Source: Brevibacillus sp042683565 (GTDB lineage Bacteria; Bacillota; Bacilli; Brevibacillales; Brevibacillaceae). From it: a stretch of DNA of 64,000 bases. The stretch's first letter is position 1. The number at the start of each line of letters is the position of its first letter. Below the pieces are notes generated by a model. It searched no databases, was not told the origin of the DNA, and saw only the letters and a program-made list of their open reading frames with translations. Position numbers and translations under genes: made by a program. Location: assembly GCF_042683565.1 (NCBI RefSeq), contig NZ_JBHUJW010000001.1, forward strand, positions 1 through 64,000. Reading direction: 5' to 3'. Positions 44,354-52,878 of this stretch are shown piece after piece.

Positions 44354-45169
44354 TTAATGATCTTCGTTCACTTGCTGCGAGATGTATACCATCGCCAGCG
44401 TTGTAAAGATGAACGCTTGTACGGAACCTACGAAGACGGAGTAACCCAGCCAGATGAAGAGCGGGATGCTGCCGAAGATTCCTACACTCAGCAGGAAGGC
44501 GATCAAAACCTCACCTGCAAAAATGTTACCGAATAGACGCAAAGGAAGCGTCAGCGGCTTGATGATAAACTCCTCGAGAATGTGAATCGGGTTCAGGAAT
44601 GTATGTTTCAGCCAACCGCCAAAGCTCTTCTTGATTCCCAGATAATGAGCGTAAAGAAGAACGATGAATGCCAAAGCGAATGTCACGCTCGGCGTTGCGG
44701 TAGGCGATTTCCACCAACCAATAACGACACCATGCGCGTGCGGATCGGTAGAGTTCAACTCTTCCTCCAGCTTTTCCACCTTTTGCTGTTTCATTTCATC
44801 ATTGGTGGAAACCGTCAGCATGTCTTTGACCTGTTGGCTGACCTCGTGGCCTTCACCGTTGTGGTGAGCGGTGTTCACGTTGAGCAGCAGACCCAGCTGG
44901 TTCCCCAGGAAAATGTAGAGGAACAGCGTGAGCGCCAAAGACACGAAACCCGCAGCCTTCTTCGGCGAAATGTAGCTCTTGGTAATACCAGTGACAAAGT
45001 CCACAATCCATTCCATCACGTTTTGCGCGCCGCCTGGAGTAGCGGAGGTCAGGTTGCGTGTCATCCCGATACACATGAAGAGCACCACAAGAGAGGTAAC
45101 CAAAATCATGAGAATAGTGGAGATGTCAAATACCATGCCCAACCATTCAAATCGCAGAGAATAATGCAT
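44354..45169 (-). CDS. atpB: ATP synthase Fo a subunit with an enlarged loop
   Basis: 271 aa from the ATG at 45169, six nt after GGGGTG (an in-frame GTG at 45178 is inside that site). It forms the proton half-channels; the essential Arg is in KPLTLPLRLFGNIFAGEVLI (about 209-228). The next helix ends with the VGSVQAFIFTTLAMVYISQQV segment. The unusual part is a hydrophilic stretch of roughly 45 residues (about 105-150, with HHNGEGHEVSQQ and many Glu and Lys) between the second and third membrane segments, where most bacilli have a short loop. By topology it should face outside. Confidence 0.95.
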   Translation of the reverse strand: MHYSLRFEWLGMVFDISTILMILVTSLVVLFMCIGMTRNLTSATPGGAQNVMEWIVDFVTGITKSYISPKKAAGFVSLALTLFLYIFLGNQLGLLLNVNTAHHNGEGHEVSQQVKDMLTVSTNDEMKQQKVEKLEEELNSTDPHAHGVVIGWWKSPTATPSVTFALAFIVLLYAHYLGIKKSFGGWLKHTFLNPIHILEEFIIKPLTLPLRLFGNIFAGEVLIAFLLSVGIFGSIPLFIWLGYSVFVGSVQAFIFTTLAMVYISQQVNEDH

Positions 45170-45241
45170 GTATTTCACCCCTTTCTTCCGCGCGAGTATG
45201 TTTCGTCGTACGTGCGTACATGAAAAAAGAAATCCTGGTAT

Positions 45242-45610
45242 CTATTTGAAGGAGCGATAAACAAAAAGAAAACCGAGAACCTGAAAGAGGAACAATCCTA
45301 TCAAGACGCCAGCTAGTCCAAACAAGTGGGGAAAACGCATCGTCAGGAAGACAGCAAACCCCGCGACGATGAGGCGTTGTAGCATGCCAGTCCCTTTCGG
45401 CCGTACACTTGGATCGACAGCCATCTGACCGATACGCCAGGTTTTGCTGAAGAGGACAGTCCCATTAACCAGACTGCAAGCCATCCCGAGCAGGAGGCTT
45501 TGCAAAAACAACCGATACAATGGCAACAGCGCCCAGAGTATCGCGACAATCGCCATACTGAAAAAGGCATAGCGAAAGGTGGCTCGCATAGCCAGAGAAA
45601 ACGTTTGCAT
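45242..45610 (-). CDS. atpI: ATP synthase subunit I
   Basis: 122 aa, ATG at 45610 with GGGAGATGG upstream. Four hydrophobic segments. AtpI helps assemble the c ring in several bacteria but is not part of the mature enzyme. Sequence conservation is low across the family; the identification rests on position before atpB, size and topology. Confidence 0.85.
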   Translation of the reverse strand: MQTFSLAMRATFRYAFFSMAIVAILWALLPLYRLFLQSLLLGMACSLVNGTVLFSKTWRIGQMAVDPSVRPKGTGMLQRLIVAGFAVFLTMRFPHLFGLAGVLIGLFLFQVLGFLFVYRSFK

Positions 45611-45621
45611 GTCCCATCTCC

Positions 45622-45831
45622 CTAGAGGTACCCGCGAATAATGCGGTAGACGCTGTAAACGCCCAGACCCAATCCCGCGAGCAGTCCAATCATCAAAAAC
45701 AACGGATTGGAAGCAAAAAGGCCATCCAGATACTTGCCCAGAAACACCCCTGCAACCACACAAATCGCCATATCGACTCCGATCAAGGTGACCAGTGTGA
45801 TCGCTCGCCAAGGATTATCAATTTTCGACAC
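45622..45831 (-). CDS. atpZ: AtpZ/AtpI family protein
   Basis: 69 aa, GTG at 45831 with AAAGGAG upstream. Two membrane helices (about 11-33 and 40-62) with a short loop. AtpZ-type proteins precede atpI in some bacteria and have been proposed to take part in Mg or Ca transport or in Fo assembly. First gene of the atp operon. The exact start is not certain, as the frame continues upstream. Confidence 0.8.
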   Translation of the reverse strand: MSKIDNPWRAITLVTLIGVDMAICVVAGVFLGKYLDGLFASNPLFLMIGLLAGLGLGVYSVYRIIRGYL

Positions 45832-45893
45832 AGGACATTCTCCTTTCATACATAAGGAGAGGGCTGGTGTCAAGTGCCCCGTTGCCCTCATCC

Positions 45894-45923
45894 ATATTAA
45901 CGAAGAATTATTCCCTTTGTCAA
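45894..45923 (-). promoter_or_regulatory. SigA promoter of the atp operon
   Basis: Perfect TTGACA (45918-45923), an 18-nt spacer, and TAATAT (45894-45899) on the minus strand. Predicted start is about 55 bp before the atpZ GTG. Confidence 0.7.
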
Positions 45924-45976
45924 CGTCAGGGTCCTTCTGTACACAAAGCGTTCACAATTGAAAACTATTGTAACAA

Positions 45977-47167
45977 CTACAGTTTTTCAACAACAGTCGC
46001 TACACCCTGTCCTCCACCGATGCACAGAGTCGCTAATCCATATTTTACCCCTTCGCGCTTTTGCAATTCATGGACAAGGGTCACCAAAATTCGCGCTCCG
46101 CTGGCACCGATTGGGTGGCCCAAAGCAATCGCGCCGCCGTTCACATTTACTTTCTCCGCATCAAAACCGAGCGCTTTGGAGACGGACAAGGACTGAACGG
46201 CGAATGCTTCGTTCGCTTCGATCAGATCGATGTCGGACAGCGCCAGGCCGGCCTTCTCAAGCACGCGCTGCGTCGCCGGCACCGGACCGTAGCCCATGAT
46301 GCTCGGGTCAACACCCGCGCTGGCATTGGCGATGATGCGCGCCAGCGGCTTTACGCCCAGCTCGTCTGCTTTTTCCCTGGACATGATCAGCAGGGCTGCT
46401 GCGCCGTCGTTGATCCCGGAGGCGTTTCCTGCTGTCACCGTACCGTCTTTCTTAAAGGCAGGCTTCAGCTTGCCCAGCGCTTCCGCCGTCACGCCTGCAC
46501 GAGGGAATTCATCCACGCTGAACAGCACGGGATCGCCTTTTCTTTGCGGAATGGCGACTGGTACGATCTCATCCTGGAAGCGGCCTGATTCGATTGCCTT
46601 TTGCGCCTTTTGCTGGCTCCAGGCAGCAAACTCATCCTGTTCTTCGCGGCTGATCCCGTACTTCTCGCAAAGATTTTCGGCAGTGATTCCCATATGGTAG
46701 TCGTTGAACGCACACCACAGGCCGTCGCGGATCATGGAATCGACCACTTTCTGATCGCCCATGCGGTAGCCGCTTCGCGCGCCCTCCAGCAGGTACGGCG
46801 CCTGGCTCATGTTCTCCATCCCGCCTGCGAGCACCACGTCTGCATCGCCGCTGAGAATGGCCTGCACTGCCAAATGAACCGCTTTCAATCCAGAGCCGCA
46901 AACTTTGTTGATCGTCAGCGAAGGCACTTCATTGGCCAACCCGGCCTGAATCGAAGCCTGACGCGCCGGATTTTGCCCCAGACCTGCCTGCAGCACATTT
47001 CCCATGATGACTTCGTCTACCGCTTCCTTGGGCACGCCTGCGCGCTCCAGAGCCGCCTCAAGCACAATGCCGCCCAATTTTGCAGCGCTTACACCTGACA
47101 GCGAGCCTTGAAAACTTCCTATGGCAGTGCGAACGGCACTCGCGATCACGATTTCCTTTTGACCCAT
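45977..47167 (-). CDS. Acetyl-CoA C-acetyltransferase (thiolase)
   Basis: 396 aa, ATG with GGGGAG upstream. It joins two acetyl-CoA to acetoacetyl-CoA or cleaves 3-ketoacyl-CoA. Active-site residues are all present: Cys90 in NKVCGSG, the His of GHPIGASGAR (about 352-361), and Cys in LCIGGGQG (about 381-388). Biosynthetic thiolases of this length (about 390-400 aa) are typical. It stands alone downstream of mqo and upstream of the atp promoter. Whether it serves fatty-acid, butanoate, mevalonate or polyhydroxyalkanoate metabolism cannot be told from context. Confidence 0.93.
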   Translation of the reverse strand: MGQKEIVIASAVRTAIGSFQGSLSGVSAAKLGGIVLEAALERAGVPKEAVDEVIMGNVLQAGLGQNPARQASIQAGLANEVPSLTINKVCGSGLKAVHLAVQAILSGDADVVLAGGMENMSQAPYLLEGARSGYRMGDQKVVDSMIRDGLWCAFNDYHMGITAENLCEKYGISREEQDEFAAWSQQKAQKAIESGRFQDEIVPVAIPQRKGDPVLFSVDEFPRAGVTAEALGKLKPAFKKDGTVTAGNASGINDGAAALLIMSREKADELGVKPLARIIANASAGVDPSIMGYGPVPATQRVLEKAGLALSDIDLIEANEAFAVQSLSVSKALGFDAEKVNVNGGAIALGHPIGASGARILVTLVHELQKREGVKYGLATLCIGGGQGVATVVEKL

Positions 47168-47337
47168 ATCGAAACACTCCCCGGATTCAAGTTAGTCAAC
47201 CATCCAATGATTCCATGTTTCTTTGCAAAATCCTGCTCTCCATTGCCTGAATCTGCGACAAATCGCCGACAAACGGGAAAGGCAAAGCGAACAGACCGGC
47301 TTCCCATCGTGCAGAGCTGCAGGCAGGCAAAGCAAAC

Positions 47338-47371
47338 CGGCCTCTATCCATCGTTTGGGGGACAGAGGCCG
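47338..47371 (-). terminator. Terminator of mqo
   Basis: Perfect 8-bp GC-rich stem (47338-47345 with 47364-47371), an 18-nt loop, and GTTTGCTTT on the minus strand. It is 28 bp after the mqo stop. Confidence 0.7.
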
Positions 47372-47398
47372 CTCCGCTCGTTTTTATGCTTGTACGAC

Positions 47399-48901
47399 CT
47401 AGTGGACGAGGGCCAGTTCATTGCTCAGACCAAGCACACGGTCTGTGGAAGTATGAATTTCTCGCAGAAGATCCGGATTCTTCATCAGCGACACGCCGTA
47501 CGAAGGGATCATTTCCTTGATCTTTCCTTCCCACATTTTCATTTGCTGCGGGAAGCATTTTGCTATGACTTCAAGCATGACGTGGACGGCTGTCGAAGCA
47601 CCCGGCGATGCTCCCAGCAAAGCTGCGATCGAACCATCGGCAGCCGTGATTACTTCGGTACCAAACTGCAGCGTTCCTCTGCCGCCTGCTTCGGTATCTT
47701 TGATCACTTGCACGCGTTGACCCGCTACGACCAGATCCCAATCCTCGCTCTTCGCGTTCGGGATAAACTCGCGCAGCTCTTCCATGCGCTGTTCTTTGGA
47801 CAGCATCACTTGCTGAATCAAATATTTGGTAAGCGCCATCTCTTTGCAGCCTGCCGCCAGCATCGTCAGCACGTTATCCGGTTTGACGGAAGTGATCAGA
47901 TCGAGCATGGAGCCCGTTTTCAGGAACTTCGGCGAGAAGCCTGCGAACGGACCAAAGAGCAGCGATTTTTTCTTGTCGATATACCGTGTGTCCAGATGCG
48001 GTACAGACATGGGCGGTGCACCAACTTTGGCCTTTCCGTATACTTTGGCATGGTGCTGCTCGACGACAGCCTGATTTTTGCACACCATGAACAGACCGCT
48101 TACCGGGAATCCGCCAATGTGCTTTCCTTCCGGTATGCCCGATTTTTGCAGCAAGTGCAGGCTTCCGCCGCCGCCGCCGATAAAGACGAATTTGGCCGAG
48201 TGGCGCTCGACGCTGCCGCTCTTCAGATTCTTCACTTTCAATTCCCACGAGCCGTCGCCAGCGCGTTTGATGTCTTCGACGCTGTGCTCGTAGTTTACTT
48301 CTACGCCGCTGTTTTGCAGGTGCTCAAACAGCATGCGTGTCAGCGCGCCGAAATTGACGTCTGTCCCGGAGTCGATTCTCGTTGCCGCGATCGGCTCGTT
48401 CGATGTGCGGCCTTCCATAATCAGCGGAATCCATTCTTTCAATTTTTTCGGGTCCTCTGAATATTCCATGCCTTGGAACAGCGGATTTCGGGACATTGCT
48501 TCAAAACGTTTCTTCAAAAACGCCACATTTTTTTCACCTTGCACCAAGCTCATATGAGGCAGCGGCATGATGAAATCTTGCGGATTGCTGATCAGCTTGC
48601 TCTTGACCAGGTAAGACCAAAACTGTCTGGAAACATGGAACTGTTCGTTAATATTGATGGCTTTGCTAATATCTATTGATCCGTCTGGCTTTTCCGTTGT
48701 GTAGTTCAATTCGCACAATGCAGCATGACCTGTTCCCGCATTATTCCATTCGTTAGAGCTTTCCTCTCCTGCGTTCGCCAGCCTTTCAAATACTGTAATT
48801 TTCCAGTCTGGTACTAATTCTTTCAGCAGTGACCCTAAAGTCGCACTCATGATTCCGGCACCAATCAAGATAACGTCAGTTTTCGTTTGTCTGTTACTCA
48901 T
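47399..48901 (-). CDS. mqo: Malate:quinone oxidoreductase
   Basis: 500 aa, ATG with AGGACGG upstream. FAD enzyme at the inner face of the membrane that oxidises malate to oxaloacetate and passes electrons to menaquinone. The N-terminal dinucleotide fold DVILIGAGIMSATLGSLLKE (about 9-28) and the family motifs NEWNNAGTGHAALCELNYT (about 50-68) and FVFIGGGGGSLHLLQKSGI (about 236-254) are clear. Length is usual for the family. It is flanked by a structured leader and its own terminator, so it is probably monocistronic. Confidence 0.95.
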   Translation of the reverse strand: MSNRQTKTDVILIGAGIMSATLGSLLKELVPDWKITVFERLANAGEESSNEWNNAGTGHAALCELNYTTEKPDGSIDISKAININEQFHVSRQFWSYLVKSKLISNPQDFIMPLPHMSLVQGEKNVAFLKKRFEAMSRNPLFQGMEYSEDPKKLKEWIPLIMEGRTSNEPIAATRIDSGTDVNFGALTRMLFEHLQNSGVEVNYEHSVEDIKRAGDGSWELKVKNLKSGSVERHSAKFVFIGGGGGSLHLLQKSGIPEGKHIGGFPVSGLFMVCKNQAVVEQHHAKVYGKAKVGAPPMSVPHLDTRYIDKKKSLLFGPFAGFSPKFLKTGSMLDLITSVKPDNVLTMLAAGCKEMALTKYLIQQVMLSKEQRMEELREFIPNAKSEDWDLVVAGQRVQVIKDTEAGGRGTLQFGTEVITAADGSIAALLGASPGASTAVHVMLEVIAKCFPQQMKMWEGKIKEMIPSYGVSLMKNPDLLREIHTSTDRVLGLSNELALVH

Positions 48902-48939
48902 TTTTACCGTCCTAACTCGCTAATATTTGAAGAAAAGAT

Positions 48940-48995
48940 GCAGGCGCTCCTGCCTTGGCTCTACAGCAAGCCAGGGTGCGACTCTGTCACACCCT
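48940..48995 (-). promoter_or_regulatory. Hairpin-rich leader of mqo
   Basis: Three successive hairpins: 48940-48953 (GCAGG/CCTGC), 48956-48973 (TGGCT/AGCCA) and 48973-48995 (AGGGTG..GAC/GTC..CACCCT). On the plus strand the last is followed by TTTTCT. The group lies 40-95 bp before the mqo ATG. It could be a regulatory RNA structure; no known riboswitch is recognised. Confidence 0.45.
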
Positions 48996-49423
48996 TTTCT
49001 CTGGATCAATGATAACCTGTATATAGTGTATCACTATTAAAACTAGATTAAAATATTTGCTATTATTTGATAGAGAATTGTTATTAAAAGCCCGTCAAAC
49101 CTGAATTATGACATACTCTTGTAGTTAATAAATGGAAAATACCTTGTAAAAAACCTGTAAATTTACATCGAAAGCAGCTCTTCCCCCGACTGTTTGCAGG
49201 GGTTCTGAATTTGGCTGGGCTTCCTGCAGGCAGGAAACGCTGCGTATATTTAGCAGCGCCGCCCTTGCGCAGCCAGCCTCCAAGAATTCCACCATTTCCT
49301 TTTGCCGACAGTTTATGCCGCCCTCTTGCCCCCAGTGCGCGCGGCCCGTTTGCCGAAGCCGGGCTGACACTTCCAGATTCTGACTGCGTTTTCCCGCGCA
49401 GCATCATAGCCCGAACTCAAACA

Positions 49424-49455
49424 AGCCCCGCCCCTCCATCAGGAGAAGCGGGGCT
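49424..49455 (-). terminator. Terminator of the glycosidase/SLH gene
   Basis: Perfect 8-bp stem (49424-49431 with 49448-49455), a 16-nt loop, and TTGTTTG on the minus strand; 34 bp after the stop codon. Confidence 0.75.
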
Positions 49456-49489
49456 CTATTGGCTGCCGTCTTGGTACGTCTCTGATTCG

Positions 49490-52400
49490 TTACTTCGACT
49501 GCTGCAAAATGCGGTACAGCGCCACGACGCACACGGCGCGGGTCGTCGCCTTGTTCGGCTGGAACTTGCCGCTGACCGGGTCCATCAGGCCGAGGCCGAC
49601 CATGTTGGCGATGGACGAAGCTGCCCAGCTCGGCCAGGTTCCTTTGTCCGCGACTGTCTTGGTTGCGCCTTTTTTGTTCACGAGGCGGTCGAGGATGACC
49701 GCCGCCTCTGCCCGGGTCACCGGTTGGTCAGGGCGGAACGTGTTGTCTCCGTAGCCTCTGACCAGCCCCTTGGACACGGCGACTTGCACAGCTCCTTGCG
49801 CGTAGGCAGGCACCTTGTCCTTGAAGCCGAGCTTCGGTGCCGATGGAAGCTGCCAGTCAAACGTGCGGGCGAGCAGCGTGACGAACTGCGCCCTGGTCAG
49901 GGACACCTCGGGACCGAATGTCGTATCCGTCAGGCCTTTCACGAAGCCTTGCTCCGCCATGTAGGTAATCTCGTCTTTTGCCGGATGATTGGCGATGTCG
50001 ACAAATGCCGGACCCGGATTATCCAGGTAGTACGGAATGTATTTGCCGTAGGAATTGACTTCGTACACCCACTGTCCCTGGGCATTTCTCGTCCCGAGCA
50101 GCGGATCGAGCGTATTGTTCGTCTCGTTCACGTACAGCAGACCGATTCCTTTTCCGGCGATCCAGTTTTTCGGCACGAGCGTCAGCTGGATCGGAGAGGT
50201 CGAAATGCGGTCCTCCGCACCCGCCTTCGGCTCGACCGGCTGGATCGTGAAGGAGTAGTCGGCCGGGACGTAGCCGGGGAGCGGCTGATCCACAATCGAG
50301 TCAATGTCGATCTTGGCCGTCTCCAGGAATGAGGCCGTATTCGCAAACGAGTATTGCATATCCAGCTCCGCTCCGAGCGACAGGCTGCCCGGGATTTCCG
50401 GCACGACGATGGTGCCTTTCGGCTGCGCCGTCTGGTTCGGCAGCAGGAGAGACATTTCATCGAAGTAGAGCGTGCCCTGGTCGTGCGTGATACCGTCGTT
50501 TGGCTGATCCACGACGTAGATGCTCTTCAGCTGCAGCGGATAGGCGGCATTGCTCGGGAAGTAGCCCTTGACCTGCTTCCAGCCCGTCCAGTCGATTTCC
50601 TTTGCCAGATCGACGTAGACCGTCTTGCCGTTCGCATCGATGACTTCGGCGCGCAGCCAGTGTCCGCTGTTGTCGCCGTTGACCCACAGGCCCAGTCCGA
50701 GCGGTTTGCCCGGGATCGCAACAGGTTTGGCTCCGAGCACCCCATAGGCGATTCTCAGGCTGCTGGCCGGAGCGCCGGAGAAGTTGTAGACGAGCTTCGC
50801 CGCCTTTTTCGTCCGGAACACAGGCTCGCTGACGGCTGCAAACGAACCGGCAGAGCTGATGCTCGCCGGGTTGGCAGCGTGGTACATGCCTGCCAGATTG
50901 TCGAAGGTCAGCCAAGGCTGCTCGAATTGTCCGATCGCGAACGGAATGGTCGTCGAGACGCCATCGTACGTGATCGTCACTTTGCCGTTGCCGGTCTGAT
51001 CGCCTGCTGTCAGCTGCAGCTTGTCGTTTATGCTCGCCAGCGGGGAATCGACGCTGGTCTGCACGCTAAGCGGCGTCGCCTGGACCAATGCGCCTTTCTT
51101 CGTCTTGATCTTGACGTCCAGTGTGATGGTCTGACCCGGGGCGACCGTAATCGGACTCGGCGACACGACGATCTGCTGGACTTCGCTGCCGGAGACGACG
51201 TGAATTTCCTTGCTCTGGGCCACGTTGCCCAAGCTGCCGCGAAGCGTGATCTGCCCGGATCGTGCAGGCGTAAACTTCGTGCCGTCGATTGTCCCTGCAT
51301 CTGCATCGCTGACGTCCCACGCGACGTTGGCCGAATTGATCGCGTATGGCTGATAGTGCGTGTCATAGCCTTTGGAGGCCGTCATGCTGACCGTCTGCCC
51401 GATCAGCACATCTGTCGGCACATCAATGGTGAAGCCGCGAAGATCGCCCGGAGGCGCTGTATTGTACACGGCCAGCCCTGTCGGCACTCGGCGCTCTGCA
51501 CCGCCGCTCGGCACGTTTGAAAGGTTCGCCTGGGTCTCGCCCAGCATGCGGGTCGCCAGCGTCGTGGAGCCGCCGCCGTCAAAGTTTACGGCGCGATAAG
51601 AGCCCAGCTCCGCCATAATTTTCGCCAGCTCGTCGAGGTATACCCCTTTGCTGGCGTCAATCGTGACCATGTACAAGGTCTTGCCGTCCTGGGAGACCCC
51701 TGCGGCCGTCCGCGAGTTGATGGAGGTGATGGATTTGTCCGCCTGGAACGAGGTCAGCGCTTTGCCTTGGTTCACCAGCAGCACATTGCCGCCTACCGCC
51801 TGCATCAAGTCGATGTTTTGCGGCGTCGTCTGGTATTCGACCTGCGCTTTGGCCCCGACCGGGAAGTTCTGCTTCAGAAAAGCGGCTGCCTCTCCGTGTC
51901 CCCAGAGGACGTAGCCGTTGTAAGGGATGTATACGCCCGGCTGATTGACACGGACTTCTTTGGCTACGTCATCCACAAACAAGACTTCGACGACATCCTT
52001 GTAGCCGGAAATGGCACCCAGGCTTGTCTTGCCAAAAGAAGGCGTGTACAGGTTCAGCTGGTTCTGGTGGCTTTTGCGGCCCTCGCTCGGATTGTACTCT
52101 TCCTTGTTTACGCCCTGGAGCGAATACGTCGCCCCGTTCGGCGCCGTCACCTTTCCGCCAAATCCGAAATGCTCGATGATGGCCGTCTTGTCGCCTGTCA
52201 ATCCAAGGCTGTACCAGTACGAAATCAGCCCCATCGAGGAGACCAGCTCCTTGTCTTTCATGACGATCCCGAATGGCGCCCCGCGCTTGGCCATGTTGAA
52301 AAAGTCGGCGTTCACCGCCGCGATCGCGCCTGTTTCCCGCGCCATCTGCGTGACGGTCTGCCGCTCGGTCAGCTTCCCTTTGGTTCCGTAGACCGGCTTG

Positions 52401-52645
52401 ACCTCGACATACGGGTTGTTCAGGTCGACTTTGGTCACCATGATCGTCACTGTCTGATCGGCAAAAGATTTCGTGTATTTAAGCAATGTGGTGCCCTCGC
52501 CAATGGGGGTCTGCCACACCATCTGCAATGGGCTTGATTCCGCTCTCGCCTGCGCGACCTCGGTCGCGAGCGGCACAAACGGAACAAAAGCTCCCCAGGC
52601 CACTGTCGCAGCCGTGAGCAGCATCACTGCCTTCCGCGCTCTCAT
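49490..52645 (-). CDS. Phosphodiester glycosidase (NAGPA-like) surface protein with SLH domains
   Basis: 1051 aa, ATG at 52645 with GAGGAG upstream. Signal peptide ends near residue 34 (AQA). Residues about 100-365 resemble the phosphodiester glycosidase domain (NAGPA/YngK type): AAVNADFFNMAKRGAPFGIV, SINSRTAAGVSQDGKTLYMV and NFDGGGSTTLATRML are its three typical blocks. Beta-sandwich segments follow (about 375-560), then a galactose-binding-like domain (about 565-740), and three C-terminal SLH domains (about 885-1051, with TRAQFVTLLARTF- and TRAEAAVILDRLV-type signatures). The third is degenerate (TRAVCVVAL). It is probably held on the wall and may cut phosphodiester-linked sugars such as those of wall polymers. 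Substrate unknown. Confidence 0.85.
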   Translation of the reverse strand: MRARKAVMLLTAATVAWGAFVPFVPLATEVAQARAESSPLQMVWQTPIGEGTTLLKYTKSFADQTVTIMVTKVDLNNPYVEVKPVYGTKGKLTERQTVTQMARETGAIAAVNADFFNMAKRGAPFGIVMKDKELVSSMGLISYWYSLGLTGDKTAIIEHFGFGGKVTAPNGATYSLQGVNKEEYNPSEGRKSHQNQLNLYTPSFGKTSLGAISGYKDVVEVLFVDDVAKEVRVNQPGVYIPYNGYVLWGHGEAAAFLKQNFPVGAKAQVEYQTTPQNIDLMQAVGGNVLLVNQGKALTSFQADKSITSINSRTAAGVSQDGKTLYMVTIDASKGVYLDELAKIMAELGSYRAVNFDGGGSTTLATRMLGETQANLSNVPSGGAERRVPTGLAVYNTAPPGDLRGFTIDVPTDVLIGQTVSMTASKGYDTHYQPYAINSANVAWDVSDADAGTIDGTKFTPARSGQITLRGSLGNVAQSKEIHVVSGSEVQQIVVSPSPITVAPGQTITLDVKIKTKKGALVQATPLSVQTSVDSPLASINDKLQLTAGDQTGNGKVTITYDGVSTTIPFAIGQFEQPWLTFDNLAGMYHAANPASISSAGSFAAVSEPVFRTKKAAKLVYNFSGAPASSLRIAYGVLGAKPVAIPGKPLGLGLWVNGDNSGHWLRAEVIDANGKTVYVDLAKEIDWTGWKQVKGYFPSNAAYPLQLKSIYVVDQPNDGITHDQGTLYFDEMSLLLPNQTAQPKGTIVVPEIPGSLSLGAELDMQYSFANTASFLETAKIDIDSIVDQPLPGYVPADYSFTIQPVEPKAGAEDRISTSPIQLTLVPKNWIAGKGIGLLYVNETNNTLDPLLGTRNAQGQWVYEVNSYGKYIPYYLDNPGPAFVDIANHPAKDEITYMAEQGFVKGLTDTTFGPEVSLTRAQFVTLLARTFDWQLPSAPKLGFKDKVPAYAQGAVQVAVSKGLVRGYGDNTFRPDQPVTRAEAAVILDRLVNKKGATKTVADKGTWPSWAASSIANMVGLGLMDPVSGKFQPNKATTRAVCVVALYRILQQSK

Positions 52646-52761
52646 GTTGGTAACTCCTCTCCGTTTTCCAATCTCTGTCTGTTTCTTGTATGTATGTGTT
52701 GCCAACTAAAGTGTAGACGCAGCGAGTCAGCTGATAGTTTCGCTTCGTCGCTATTTTCTCT

Positions 52762-52791
52762 ATTAGAAAAATATACCAAACCCCCTGACAA
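52762..52791 (-). promoter_or_regulatory. Probable promoter of the glycosidase/SLH gene
   Basis: TTGTCA (52786-52791), an 18-nt spacer, and TCTAAT (52762-52767) on the minus strand, leaving a leader of about 110 nt. Confidence 0.5.
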
Positions 52792-52808
52792 AACGACAGG
52801 AAAGAAAA

Positions 52809-52843
52809 CCCGCCCGTGCTTCTCGCAAACAGCACCGGGCGGG
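52809..52843 (-). terminator. Terminator of wecB
   Basis: A 12-bp GC-rich stem with one bulged base (52809-52820 with 52831-52843), a 10-nt loop, and TTTTCTTT on the minus strand. Confidence 0.9.
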
Positions 52844-52878
52844 ACAAAGGTCGAATCAGCTATGGGAGAACGCGGCGA

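Larger units (their letters stand above)
48902..49489. other. Gene-free region upstream of mqo
   Basis: About 590 bp without a supported gene. It contains the hairpin-rich leader of mqo (48940-48995), an AT-rich stretch (49010-49130) where the mqo promoter should lie although no textbook -35/-10 pair stands out, a GC-rich stretch with an unlikely open frame (49084-49407), and the terminator of the next gene (49424-49455). Confidence 0.5.

Noticed and set aside
47196..47243. 15-codon mini-ORF upstream of the thiolase gene
   Set aside because: No ribosome binding site and no sign of a leader-peptide mechanism such as a terminator or codon runs.
49084..49407. 107-codon minus-strand frame upstream of mqo
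   Set aside because: It is rich in Gly, Arg and Ser with no binding site and lies in a GC-rich spacer; an overlapping frame is equally open.
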